A stretch of 64,000 nt of DNA from Actinomadura meyerae. GTDB taxonomy: Bacteria > Actinomycetota > Actinomycetes > Streptosporangiales > Streptosporangiaceae. The notes under the pieces are model-generated. The model saw nothing but the letters and a program-made list of their open reading frames with translations. It did not search any database and was not told the origin of the DNA. The stretch is taken from assembly GCF_900188445.1 (NCBI RefSeq), contig NZ_FZOR01000016.1:1-64000 (forward strand), read 5' to 3'. The translations under genes were made by a program, and so were the position numbers. Below, piece after piece: positions 15,043 to 23,797 of the stretch. Position 1 is the first letter of the stretch, and each line of letters starts with the position of its first letter.

Positions 15043-16662
15043 CTACTCCTCCAGGTCGGTCTCGGTGAGGCCGGACGCGCGGTCCATGCGCAGCCGGCGG
15101 GTCAGGCCGAGGGTCCGCAGGAACCGCAGGTCGTGGCTGACCACGATCAGCGCTCCCTCGTAGGCGGACAGGGCCTGGGCGAGCTGCGCGGCGCTGGCCA
15201 TGTCGAGGTTGTTCGTCGGCTCGTCCAGCAGCAGCAGCTGCGGGGCGGGCTCGGCGAGCAGCAGCGACGCCAGCACGGCGCGGAACCGCTCGCCGCCCGA
15301 CAGCGTCCCGGCGCGCTGCTCTGCGCGCGCGCCGCGGAACAGGAAGCGCGCGAGCCCGGCCCTGATGTCGGTCACCTTGGCCGAAGGCGCCTGGGCGCGG
15401 ACGTTGTCGATGACGCTCAGGTCGTCGTCCAGGACGTCGAGCCGCTGCGGCAGGTAGCGGACGCCGTCGACGCCCATCGCGACCTCCGTCCCGGCGGGGA
15501 CGCGCTCACCGGTGAGCATCCGCAGGAACGTCGTCTTGCCGGACCCGTTCGGGCCGGTCAGGGCGATCCGCTCCGGGCCCCGGACGATCAGCTCGGTGAG
15601 CGTCCCGGCCTCCGGCTCGGGCGCCGCCAGGCCGGTCACGGTGACGACCGTGCGGCCCGCCGGGACGCGGGTCGCCGGCAGCGCGACGCGGATCTCGGCG
15701 TCCGTGCGGACGGCCTCCTCCGCCTCGCTGAGCCGGGTCCGGGCACCGTCCAGCTTCTCCTCGTGCATGATGCGGTGCTTGCCGGCCGCGACCTGCGCCT
15801 GCCGCTTGCGCTCCTGCATGATGATCTTCGGTTCGCGCTTGCTCGCGTACATCTTGTCGCCGTACCGCCGGCGCCTGGCGAGTTTGACGTGGGCCTCCTC
15901 CAGTTCGCGCTTCTGCCTGCGCAGGTCGGTCTCGGCGGCCCTGACCGTGCGCTCGGCCGCCTCCCTCTCCACGGCGAGCAGCTCCTCGTAGCCGGTCAGG
16001 TTGCCGCCGAACGTCCGGATCGCGCCGTCCCGCAGGTCGGCGATCTCGTCGACGCGGTCGAGCAGCTCCCGGTCGTGGCTGACGAGCAGGAGCACGCCCG
16101 TCCAGGAGCCGACCGCGTCGTAGAGGCGCCGCCGGGCGTCCAGATCGAGGTTGTTGGTGGGTTCGTCGAGGAGCAGGACGTCGGGCCGGGCGAGGAACTG
16201 CGCCGCCAGTCCGACCATCACGGCCTCCCCGCCGGACAGGGTCGCGACGGTGCGGTCCAGGTCGAGGCGGTCGAGCCCGAGCCGGTCGAGCTCGGCGCGG
16301 GCGCGCTCCTCGACGTCCCAGTCGTCCCCGACCGCGGCGAAGTTCTCCTCGGTGGCCTCGCCGCGCTCGATAGCGTGCAGCGCGGTGCGGGCGGGGGCGA
16401 TGCCGAGCAGGTCCGCGACGGTGGCCGCGCCGTCCAGGACGAGGTTCTGCGGCAGGTAGCCGACCTCCCCGTCGACGGCGACGGTGCCCGACGCGGGCCG
16501 CAGCTCACCGGCGATGATCCTCAGCAGGGTGGACTTGCCGGAGCCGTTGACGCCGATCAGCCCGGTCCGGCCGGTGCCGAACGCGGCGTCCAGGCCGTCC
16601 AGGACGACGGTGCCGTCGGCCCAGGCGAAGGACAGGTTCGAGCAGACGATGGCGAAAGACAT
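15043..16662 (-). CDS. ABC-F protein (possible ribosome-protection ATPase)
   Basis: This 539-residue protein has two ABC ATPase domains and no membrane segment. Domain 1 has Walker A GVNGSGKST, signature LSGGEAVMV and LLLDEPTNNLD. Domain 2 has GPNGSGKTT, LSGGERFRA and LLLDEPTNNLD. The charged linker between them (RRYGDKMYASKREPK region) is the P-site tRNA interaction motif of ABC-F factors. Some family members protect ribosomes from antibiotics, others tune translation. The start is ATG at 16662 (MSFAIVCSNLSF); a GTG at 16713 is in frame but overlaps leader structure. The long structured leader upstream suggests attenuation, which favours a resistance role. Confidence 0.9.
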   Translation of the reverse strand: MSFAIVCSNLSFAWADGTVVLDGLDAAFGTGRTGLIGVNGSGKSTLLRIIAGELRPASGTVAVDGEVGYLPQNLVLDGAATVADLLGIAPARTALHAIERGEATEENFAAVGDDWDVEERARAELDRLGLDRLDLDRTVATLSGGEAVMVGLAAQFLARPDVLLLDEPTNNLDLDARRRLYDAVGSWTGVLLLVSHDRELLDRVDEIADLRDGAIRTFGGNLTGYEELLAVEREAAERTVRAAETDLRRQKRELEEAHVKLARRRRYGDKMYASKREPKIIMQERKRQAQVAAGKHRIMHEEKLDGARTRLSEAEEAVRTDAEIRVALPATRVPAGRTVVTVTGLAAPEPEAGTLTELIVRGPERIALTGPNGSGKTTFLRMLTGERVPAGTEVAMGVDGVRYLPQRLDVLDDDLSVIDNVRAQAPSAKVTDIRAGLARFLFRGARAEQRAGTLSGGERFRAVLASLLLAEPAPQLLLLDEPTNNLDMASAAQLAQALSAYEGALIVVSHDLRFLRTLGLTRRLRMDRASGLTETDLEE

Positions 16663-16898
16663 GTGGGGCGGTCTCCATGGGTGTCGAAGCGGTTTCGGGC
16701 TGCATGGAGACACCGCGGGTCGCGCTACGCGCCGGCGGGCATGAGAAAGCCCGGCGGGACGAGAGTCCGCTCTGAGGTCACGTGCGCGGGCCGCCGACGG
16801 CCATACGCGCGGTGTCGGACCTCAGATCCTCAATGGACTCCCCTGCCGGGCGACAATGTGACGGCGTCAAGGTTACCCCACGCCTTAACGCAACACAA
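16663..16898 (-). promoter_or_regulatory. Promoter and structured leader of the ABC-F gene
   Basis: A promoter candidate, -35 TTGTGT (16898-16893) and -10 TAACCT (16875-16870) with 17 bases between, precedes a leader of about 200 bases. In the leader, TCTGAGGTC (16771-16779) pairs with GACCTCAGA (16818-16826) and GAGTCC (16763-16768) with GGACTC (16835-16840). A GC-rich hairpin follows around 16729-16760. GTCTCCATG and its complement pair around 16671-16712, next to the gene start. A 5-codon ORF (MPAGA, ATG 16742) lies within. Alternating hairpins plus a tiny ORF are typical of antibiotic-induced ribosome attenuation; this is inferred from layout. Confidence 0.5.
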
Positions 16899-16978
16899 GT
16901 AGCAATAAGAGCCGATCCTGGAACGCGACCGCGCCCCCGGACCCGCGTCGGCGGGAACCGGGGGCGCGGCGGGACGCG

Positions 16979-19462
16979 TCAGGCGCCGCGGAGCACGGCT
17001 CCGGTGCGGTCGGACGCCACCGCCACGGCGGCGTCGCGGGCCTGCGACGCCTCCTCGGCGGTCAGCGTGCGGTCCGGCGCGCGGAACCGCAGCGAGTACG
17101 CCAGGGACTTGCGGCCCTCCCCCACCTGCTCGCCGGTGTAGACGTCGAACAGCCGGATCGACTCCAGCAGCTCGCCGGCGCCGTCGCGCAGCGCCGACTC
17201 GACCTCGGCGGCGGGCACCGCGGCGTCGACGACCAGCGCGACGTCCTGCGTGGCGACCGGGTAGGACGACACGTGCGGCGCGCGGACCGCGACCGGCTCG
17301 CCCAGGCGGCGCAGCTCCAGCTCCATCGCGCACGACCGCGCCGGCAGCCCGTACGCCTTGGTGACGCGCGGGTGCAGCTCGCCGGCGTGCCCGACGAGGG
17401 TGTCGCCCGCGTACAGGGCGGCGCAGCGGCCCGGGTGCCAGGGCGCGTGCTGGTCGGCCCGGACCGTCAGCTCCACCCCGACCTCGCGGGCCACCGTGCG
17501 GGCGGCCTCGATCGCGTCCGCCCACAGCGCCGGGCGCCCCTCGCCCCACCAGCCGGCCGGCTCGCGGTCGCCGGACAGCGCGACCGCCACCCGGTGCGGC
17601 TGGTCCGGCAGCGCCGCCTCCAGCTCCGCGACCTCCGCGGCCGTCGGGCCGCGGTCGACCGCGAGGCGGGGCGCGCGGTCCGGGGCGTCCGGGCGCGGCC
17701 GGAACACCACGCCCAGCTCGAACAGGGCGGTGTCGGGGAAGCCGCGCCCCACGTTGAGCGCCAGCGCCTTCAGCAGCCCCGGCAGCAGCGTGGTGCGCAG
17801 CAGCGGCTCCTGCTCCGACATCGGGTTGGCGAGGCGCAGCGTCCGGCGCCGCGCGTCGTCGTCCGGGAGCTGGAGGCCGTCCAGGTCCTTCTCGGCGATG
17901 AACGGGAAGGCCAGCGCCTCCACGTAGCCCGCGCCGGCGAGGGCGCGGCCGACGCGGCGGCGCAGCCGCTGCCGCGCGGTCAGCCCCTTCCCCGCCGCCG
18001 GGCGGGGCGCCCGCGCCGGGATGTCCTCGTAGCCCTCGAGGCGGATGACCTCCTCGGCGAGGTCGTTGGGGTCGGTCAGGTCGGGCCGCCACGACGGCGG
18101 GACCACGGTCAGCACGTCCTCGCCGGTCACCGCGCAGCCGACCTGCTCCAGCCTGCGGACGACCGCGTCCCGCCCGTAGGAGACGCCCGCGACCCGGTCG
18201 GGATGCCCGGCCGGAATCGTGATCTCGACCCGCTCGACCGGGGCCTGCACGTGCGTCACGCCCGGCACGACCTCCGCGCCGCCGAGCTCGGCGAGCAGCC
18301 GGACCGCCCGGTAGGAGGCGTACAGCGGCAGCTCGCGGTCGACGCCGCGCTCGAACCGGTGCGACGCCTCGCTGTGCAGCCGGTGCCGGCGGGCCATTCG
18401 GGCGGTGCCCATCGCGTCGAAGTGCGCGGCCTCGATGACCATGTCGGACGACCGCTCGTCGATCTCGGTGGCGAGCCCGCCCATCGTGCCGGCCATCGAG
18501 ATCGGCCCCGACTCGTCGGTGATGAGGATGTCGTCGGGGTCGAGGGTCCGCTTGACGTGGTCGAGCGTCTCCAGCATCTCGCCGGGCGCGGCGCGCCGCA
18601 CCGTGATCGGGCCGGTGAGCTTGCCGCGGTCGAACGCGTGCAGCGGCTGGCCCAGCTCCAGCATCAGGTAGTTGGTGACGTCGACCGCGAGCGACACCGG
18701 CCGCATCCCGGCGCGGTGCAGGCGGACCTGCATCCACATCGGGGTCCTGGCGTCGGGGTCGAACCCGCGCACCTCCCGCAGCACGAACCGGTCGCAGGCG
18801 GACGGGTCGCCGATGCCCGCCGGGTACGCCCCGCCCTGCTCGTCCGCGGCCGGGAGCTCCACATCGGCCGGGTCCCGGAACGGGACGCCGTAGGCGGTGG
18901 CCGCCTCGCGGGCGATGCCGCGGATCGACAGGGCGTAGCCGCGGTCGGGCGTGACGGCGATGTCGAGGACGTCGTCGCGCAGCCCGAGCAGCTCGACCGC
19001 GTCGGCGCCGACCGGCGCGTCCGGCGGCAGGACCAGGATGCCGCCGTGGTCGTCGCCGATGCCGAGCTCGGTGACCGAGCAGATCATGCCCTCCGACATG
19101 CGCCCGTAGGTCTTGCGCGCGCCGATCTCGAACCCGCCGGGCAGGACCCCGCCGGGCAGGACCACCACGACGCGGTCGCCGACCGCGAAGTTGGTGGCGC
19201 CGCACACGATGCTCTGCGGCTCGCCGGTGCCGTTGGCGTCGCCGACGTCCACCCGGCAGTGCCGGATCGGCTTCTTGAAGCCGGTCAGCTCCTCGATCTC
19301 CAGCACCTCGCCGACGACGAGCGGGCCGGCGATGTCGGCGCCGGCCTCCTCGACCGTCTCGACCTCCAGGCCCGCCGCGATCAGCTCGGCGGCCAGGGCC
19401 CGGCCCGTGACGCCGGCGGGCAGCTCGACGTACTCGCGCAGCCAGGAAAGCGGGGCCCGCAT
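16979..19462 (-). CDS. pheT: Phenylalanyl-tRNA synthetase beta subunit
   Basis: PheT is the large subunit of the alpha2beta2 enzyme that charges tRNA-Phe. The 827-residue protein starts MRAPLSWLREYVELP, followed by the tRNA-binding (EMAP-like) domain around residues 40-150, the B3/B4 editing region, the B5 domain, the catalytic-like core (NPMSEQEPLLRTTLLPGLL) and a C-terminal FDX-ACB anticodon-binding domain (SSYPVATQDVALVVD). The start is ATG 19462, sharing one base with the pheS stop (TGATG). Length is typical. Confidence 0.97.
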   Translation of the reverse strand: MRAPLSWLREYVELPAGVTGRALAAELIAAGLEVETVEEAGADIAGPLVVGEVLEIEELTGFKKPIRHCRVDVGDANGTGEPQSIVCGATNFAVGDRVVVVLPGGVLPGGFEIGARKTYGRMSEGMICSVTELGIGDDHGGILVLPPDAPVGADAVELLGLRDDVLDIAVTPDRGYALSIRGIAREAATAYGVPFRDPADVELPAADEQGGAYPAGIGDPSACDRFVLREVRGFDPDARTPMWMQVRLHRAGMRPVSLAVDVTNYLMLELGQPLHAFDRGKLTGPITVRRAAPGEMLETLDHVKRTLDPDDILITDESGPISMAGTMGGLATEIDERSSDMVIEAAHFDAMGTARMARRHRLHSEASHRFERGVDRELPLYASYRAVRLLAELGGAEVVPGVTHVQAPVERVEITIPAGHPDRVAGVSYGRDAVVRRLEQVGCAVTGEDVLTVVPPSWRPDLTDPNDLAEEVIRLEGYEDIPARAPRPAAGKGLTARQRLRRRVGRALAGAGYVEALAFPFIAEKDLDGLQLPDDDARRRTLRLANPMSEQEPLLRTTLLPGLLKALALNVGRGFPDTALFELGVVFRPRPDAPDRAPRLAVDRGPTAAEVAELEAALPDQPHRVAVALSGDREPAGWWGEGRPALWADAIEAARTVAREVGVELTVRADQHAPWHPGRCAALYAGDTLVGHAGELHPRVTKAYGLPARSCAMELELRRLGEPVAVRAPHVSSYPVATQDVALVVDAAVPAAEVESALRDGAGELLESIRLFDVYTGEQVGEGRKSLAYSLRFRAPDRTLTAEEASQARDAAVAVASDRTGAVLRGA

Positions 19463-20571
19463 CAGATCTCCATCCCGAACGGGAGGGTGAACCGGACGTC
19501 GCCCTCCACCATGTCGTACATGTCCTCCACGCCGTGCCGGAACATCAGCGTCCGCTCGACGCCCAGCCCGAACGCCCAGCCGCTGTAGCGGTCGGCGTCG
19601 ACCCCGCACGCCACCAACACCCGCGGGTTGACCATGCCGCAGCCGCCCAGCTCGATCCAGCCCTCCGAGCTGCACGTCCGGCACGGCTCGCCGCCCGGCT
19701 CCGCGGACGCGCCGCGGCACACGAAGCACTGCATGTCCACCTCGGCGGACGGCTCGGTGAACGGGAAGTACGACGGGCGGAACCGCGTCTTCAGCCCCTC
19801 GCCGAACATCCCGGTGACGAACGCGTCGATGCCGCCGCGCAGGTCGGCCATCGTCAGCCCCTCGTCGACCGCGAGGCCCTCCAGCTGGTGGAAGACGGGG
19901 CTGTGCGTGGCGTCCAGCTCGTCGGTGCGGAACGTGCGCCCCGGCGCGACCACGTACACCGGCAGCTCCCGGGACAGCAGCGACCGGATCTGCATCGGCG
20001 AGGTGTGCGTGCGCATCACCAGGCCGGACCCCTCCGACTCCACGAAGAACGTGTCCTGCATGGTGCGGGCCGGGTGGTCGGGCAGGAAGTTGAGCGCGTC
20101 GAAGTTGTACCACTCCGCCTCGACCTCGGGGCCCTCGGAGACCTCGAAGCCCATGGAGACGAAGACGTCGGCCATCCGCTCCTGCATCGTGGTCAGCGGG
20201 TGGCGGGCGCCGCGGGGCGCCCGGTCCCACGGGAGGGTGACGTCGACGGTCTCCTCGACGAGGACGCGCCGGTCGCGCTCCTCCTCCAGCTCCGCCTGGC
20301 GCTCCTTCAGCGCCTTGGACACCGCGCCGCGGGCGGCGCCGATGCGCTTGCCCGCCTCGGCGCGGGCGGCGGGCGGCAGGGCGCCGATCTCGCGGTTGGC
20401 CAGGGCCAGCGGGGAGCGGTCGCCGGCGTGCGCCAGGCGGACCTGCTTCAGCGCGTCGAGGTCGGGCGCCGCGGCGATGGCCGCGAGCGCCTCCGTGCGG
20501 GCCCGCTCCACCTCCTCGGGCTTCAGCGCGGAGACCTCGACGGGGTCATAGGACTTGTTGGGTGCAGACAT
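19462..20571 (-). CDS. pheS: Phenylalanyl-tRNA synthetase alpha subunit
   Basis: The 369-residue catalytic subunit has an N-terminal coiled-coil (about residues 15-105) that contacts tRNA. The class II core follows, with motif 2 VVAPGRTFRTDELDATHSPVFHQ and motif 3 GWAFGLGVERTLMFRHG. A CFVCRGAS...CRTCSSEGW segment supplies four cysteines that may bind zinc. It is co-transcribed with pheT. A 135-base gap separates it from the kinase gene upstream. Confidence 0.97.
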   Translation of the reverse strand: MSAPNKSYDPVEVSALKPEEVERARTEALAAIAAAPDLDALKQVRLAHAGDRSPLALANREIGALPPAARAEAGKRIGAARGAVSKALKERQAELEEERDRRVLVEETVDVTLPWDRAPRGARHPLTTMQERMADVFVSMGFEVSEGPEVEAEWYNFDALNFLPDHPARTMQDTFFVESEGSGLVMRTHTSPMQIRSLLSRELPVYVVAPGRTFRTDELDATHSPVFHQLEGLAVDEGLTMADLRGGIDAFVTGMFGEGLKTRFRPSYFPFTEPSAEVDMQCFVCRGASAEPGGEPCRTCSSEGWIELGGCGMVNPRVLVACGVDADRYSGWAFGLGVERTLMFRHGVEDMYDMVEGDVRFTLPFGMEI

Positions 20572-20706
20572 GGTGGTGTGATCGACTCCGGTCGGCGTGG
20601 GACGCCCGCAGTCTAGTCCGCGGGCGGTGAAGATCCGGAAAGTGTGCGCGTGACGCGCTGGCCCGATCAGGGGCCCGGTGCCGTGCCGGCGGCGGCGGCG
20701 CGCCGC

Positions 20707-21819
20707 TCAGCCGGCGTAGTCGGGGGCCCCTGCGGGCACGGTAAATCGGAACTCGGCGCCGCCGCCGGGCGCCCGCCGCACGGTGATCACGCCGCCGTGC
20801 GCCTCGACCAGGCCCTTGACGATGTAGAGCCCGAGGCCGGTGCCGCCGCGGCGGTTGCCGCCGGGGCCGCGCCAGAACTGCCGGAAGACGCGCTGGGCGG
20901 CCTCGGGCGGGATGCCCTCGCCCTCGTCGCGCACCGACACGGCCGCTCCCTCCTCATGCGCGTCCGGCTCCACCACGATTGTGACGGTACCCGCTCCGTG
21001 CCGCACCGCGTTTTCCAGAAGGTTGCCGAGGATCTGGTCCATCTTGTCGGGATCGAGCCACATCTCGGGCAGCTCGCCGCGCGCCTCGAACCGGAACCGG
21101 TCGGCCGGGTCGCCGGCCGCGACCCGGCCCGCGATGACCTTGCGGACCTCCTCGGGCAGGTCGACGACCTGGCGGCGCATCTCCAGCCGGCCCGCCTCGA
21201 TGCGGGACACGTCCAGCAGCTCGGTGATCAGCCGGGTGACCCGGTCGGCGTCGGCGTTGACGGTCTCCAGCATGACGCGCTTCTGGTCGTCGTTGAACCG
21301 GTGCCACTTGGCCAGCAGCGTCGCGGTGAAGCCCTTCACGCTGGTCAGCGGCGAGCGCAGCTCGTGCGCCACGGTCGAGACGAGGTCGGCGCGGTCGCGC
21401 TCCTGGCGGGCGCGGTGCACGGCGTCGCGCAGGCAGACGGTGAACCGTTCCACCCGGCCCCGCTCGTCGCGCCGGTACGCGGCCGTCACCAGGACCTCGG
21501 TGCCGCCCGGCAGGAACAGCACGCGCTCGGGATGGCGGGTGCGGGTGCGCAGGCCCTCGTAGGGGGCCAGGCACTTCCACCAGTCGCGGCCCTCGGCGTC
21601 GTGCAGCGACAGCACGTCGCGGAAGTCGCGGCCGACGGCCGACTCGGCGCGGACGCCGGTGATCCGCGCGGCGGCGGCGTTGAACACCAGCACGCGGGCG
21701 TCCCGGCCGGCGACCAGCAGCCCGTCGGGCAGGTCGTCCGCGGCGTCCCACCCGGTGCCCGCCGCGTCCCCTCGCCCGGGCACGCGCGCGGCCACGAGAG
21801 GGGACTCCTCTCCGCCCAC
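20707..21819 (-). CDS. Orphan sensor histidine kinase (PAS-HisKA-HATPase)
   Basis: The 370-residue soluble kinase has a PAS domain around residues 28-125, a dimerisation and phospho-acceptor helix with H152 in STVAHELRSPLTSVKG, the N box NLLENAVRHG, G1 DEGEGIPPE and G2 GGTGLGLYIVKGL. No membrane segment is evident, so it should sense a cytoplasmic signal. The start is GTG 21819 with GGAGG five bases upstream. No response regulator is adjacent. The same kinase-pheST-rplT neighbourhood occurs in other actinomycetes, as I recall. Three 15-bp repeats lie upstream of it. Confidence 0.9.
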   Translation of the reverse strand: MGGEESPLVAARVPGRGDAAGTGWDAADDLPDGLLVAGRDARVLVFNAAAARITGVRAESAVGRDFRDVLSLHDAEGRDWWKCLAPYEGLRTRTRHPERVLFLPGGTEVLVTAAYRRDERGRVERFTVCLRDAVHRARQERDRADLVSTVAHELRSPLTSVKGFTATLLAKWHRFNDDQKRVMLETVNADADRVTRLITELLDVSRIEAGRLEMRRQVVDLPEEVRKVIAGRVAAGDPADRFRFEARGELPEMWLDPDKMDQILGNLLENAVRHGAGTVTIVVEPDAHEEGAAVSVRDEGEGIPPEAAQRVFRQFWRGPGGNRRGGTGLGLYIVKGLVEAHGGVITVRRAPGGGAEFRFTVPAGAPDYAG

Positions 21820-22038
21820 AGCGGCCTCCAGAACACCGTTGAGAACGCGGCCTGTCGAAAAGAGACTCTAGCCGGAACCGGCCGTCTTGCGGGACCCGGA
21901 AACCGCCCGGCGGCAAGGCATCTGTAGCCTCCCGGGCGGGGTGCCGCCCCGCCCGGAGGCGGCCTCACCAGCCCGTACCCGTGCCCCGCGCACGGCGCCC
22001 GGGGCGGGCTCCTGACCCGGGCCCCTGACCCCGGCTCC

Positions 22039-22077
22039 GGTGATCACGGCTCCGGTGATCACGAGCCCGGTGATCAC
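22039..22077. repeat. Three 15-bp repeats with GGTGATCAC core
   Basis: The nonamer GGTGATCAC occurs at 22039-22047, 22054-22062 and 22069-22077 with an exact 15-base period; its GTGATCAC core is a perfect palindrome. The array lies in the 304-base gap between the STAS gene and the histidine kinase, about 220 bases ahead of the kinase start. It could be a multi-site operator or simple tandem duplication. I see nothing else clear in the gap. Confidence 0.6.
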
Positions 22078-22123
22078 GAGCCCTGCGAGCGCGGCCGGGT
22101 GACCGCGGCCCCGGCCGGGGCCC

Positions 22124-22639
22124 TCAGCGGGACCCCGCCGACGGGCCGTAGGCGGCGCACGCGGCGTCGGCCCCGGCGTTGATCGCGAACAGCCGGTGCA
22201 GCCCGGTGATGCGCAGCAGCCGCAGCTGGGCGGGCCGCACCCCGGTCAGCGCGATCTCGCCGCCGTCCGCCGCGATCTGGTTGTGCGCGGCGACCAGCGC
22301 GCCGAGCCCGGCCGCGTCGCAGAACGGGACGGCGCCGAAGTCGGCCACCAGCCGGCGCGTCCCCGTGCCGCGCAGCCGGCCGTGCAGCTCGACGAGCCCG
22401 TCGCGCAGCGCGCCCGCGGTGCGCAGGTCGATCTCCCCGGCCACGGTCACCACGGCCGCGTCGCCGCGGACCCGGGCGACCTCGATCCGCAGCCCGGCGG
22501 CCACCGCCGGGCCCGCCGCGGAACCCGCCGCGGGGGCGGGCGCCCCGCCCGGGGCGCGGCCCGCGGCCGCCCCCGCCCGGCACCGGACCTCCGGCACGCG
22601 CCGGCCCGATCTCCCGGCCGGCCTGCTCCCCTCGGTCAT
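22124..22639 (-). CDS. STAS-domain protein (anti-sigma factor antagonist type)
   Basis: The product is about 171 residues: a Gly/Ala/Pro/Arg-rich N-terminus of some 55 residues and then a STAS domain with VVTVAGEIDLRTAGAL and VADFGAVPFCDAAGLGAL. In the latter, the position after CDA, normally the phosphorylatable Ser of SpoIIAA-like proteins, is Ala-Gly rather than Ser, so phosphorylation control may be lost or different. Start is ATG 22639 (or the adjacent GTG 22642), after GGGGGCGAAC. No anti-sigma factor or sigma gene is nearby. It may act with the kinase downstream, which is speculation. Confidence 0.82.
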   Translation of the reverse strand: MTEGSRPAGRSGRRVPEVRCRAGAAAGRAPGGAPAPAAGSAAGPAVAAGLRIEVARVRGDAAVVTVAGEIDLRTAGALRDGLVELHGRLRGTGTRRLVADFGAVPFCDAAGLGALVAAHNQIAADGGEIALTGVRPAQLRLLRITGLHRLFAINAGADAACAAYGPSAGSR

Positions 22640-22677
22640 CACGTTCGCCCCCACTCTGCTCGGCGTCCTCGCCGCCC

Positions 22678-22713
22678 CTGGTCGACGCACTGGTCAACGC
22701 ACTGATCAACACG
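22678..22713. repeat. Three 12-bp tandem repeats upstream of the STAS gene
   Basis: Three 12-base units in tandem (22678-22689, 22690-22701, 22702-22713) read CTGGTCGACGCA, CTGGTCAACGCA and CTGATCAACACG. On the minus strand they lie 38 bases ahead of the STAS start and contain TTGATCA and TTGACCA. They are placed to be an operator array or leader element. The rest of the 308-base gap (22640-22947) shows no clear gene. Confidence 0.55.
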
Positions 22714-22947
22714 GTAGGCGCGGGCCCGGGGCGGCGTTGTCCCCCGCCGGCCCCAACCCGGCCTCCTCCCTGCGGACGAGCCGCACGGCCGCGGCGGGCC
22801 CCCGCCTGCCGCGTGTGCGCGATCCATCCTCCCAGCTCAACCGCCGGAGAGCGGCACTGAACGCGACCGCTTGCGGCCATCCGATCACAGATCGCAGTGA
22901 ACCGCCGCGACCTTCCGCCCGTACGGCGCCGGGTCGGCGCGCGGGCG

Positions 22948-23763
22948 TCACGCGCCGCGCTGGGCGCGCGCCGAGGCGTAGAGGCATACGGCTGCGGCCG
23001 TCGCCAGGTTCAGGCTCTCGGCCCGGCCGTAGATGGGCACGCGCACGACCTCGTCCACGTGCCGGAGTATCTCGTCGGGCAGGCCCCAGGCCTCGTTCCC
23101 GAACACCCATGCGGTGGGCCGGGCGAGCAGCCCCGCGTCGATCGCGTCGTCGAGGGTGCGCTCGCCCGCGCCGTCGGCGGCCAGCACGGTGAGCCCCGCG
23201 CCCTTCAGCTCGGGGATCAGCGCGTCGAAGCGCGGGCCGGTGACGACCGGCAGGTGGAACAGGCTGCCCGCCGACGCCCGCACGCACTTGCCGTTGTAGG
23301 GGTCGACGGACGCGTCGGTGAACACGACCGCCTCCGACCCGGCCGCGTCGGCGGTGCGCAGGACCGTGCCCGCGTTGCCGGGGTCGCGGACGTGCGCGAG
23401 GACGGTCACCAGCCGCGGCCGGGCCCGCAGGGCCTCGGCGAGCGGCACGTCGACGAACTCGCAGACCGCCAGCAGCCCCTGGGGGGTGACGGTCTGCGCC
23501 AGTTCGGCCATGACCTCGCCGCTGACCCGCAGCACCGGCGCGCCGGCGCGCTCGGCGGCGGCGACCAGTTCGGGGTGGCGGGCCTCCGCCTCGGCGGTGG
23601 TGAACAGCTCGGCGAGGCCGCCGGGGATCTCCAGCGCCTCCCGGACCGCCTGCGGCCCCTCGGCGAGGAACCGGTTCTCGCGGCGCCGGAAGGCTCGCTT
23701 GGCGAGCCGCCGAGCGGACTTCACCCGTGGTGATCGGAGGGAGGTCAGCTCGCGGCCCGCCAT
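22948..23763 (-). CDS. TrmH/SpoU-family RNA 2'-O-methyltransferase
   Basis: This 271-residue SPOUT enzyme should methylate a ribose in rRNA or tRNA using S-adenosylmethionine. The N-terminus (FRRRENRFLAEGPQAVREAL) is the substrate-binding domain. The knotted catalytic domain has motif 1 VRDPGNAGTVLRTADAAG, motif 2 WVFGNEAWGLPDE and motif 3 VPIYGRAESLNLATAAAVCLY. It lies 34 bases after rplT on the same strand, in the conserved infC-rpmI-rplT-methyltransferase order. The exact target base cannot be assigned. Confidence 0.93.
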   Translation of the reverse strand: MAGRELTSLRSPRVKSARRLAKRAFRRRENRFLAEGPQAVREALEIPGGLAELFTTAEAEARHPELVAAAERAGAPVLRVSGEVMAELAQTVTPQGLLAVCEFVDVPLAEALRARPRLVTVLAHVRDPGNAGTVLRTADAAGSEAVVFTDASVDPYNGKCVRASAGSLFHLPVVTGPRFDALIPELKGAGLTVLAADGAGERTLDDAIDAGLLARPTAWVFGNEAWGLPDEILRHVDEVVRVPIYGRAESLNLATAAAVCLYASARAQRGA

Positions 23764-23797
23764 GTCGCCGTACTCGCCCGTATGCCGGTCGCCCGGC

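Noticed and set aside
17273..19588. A 771-codon plus-strand ORF opposite pheT
   Set aside because: It lies opposite pheT, which is unambiguous; the plus-strand product is low-complexity and matches nothing I recognise.
22039..22713. CRISPR array from the 15-bp and 12-bp repeats
   Set aside because: Units are too short, abut without spacers of variable sequence, and no cas gene is present.
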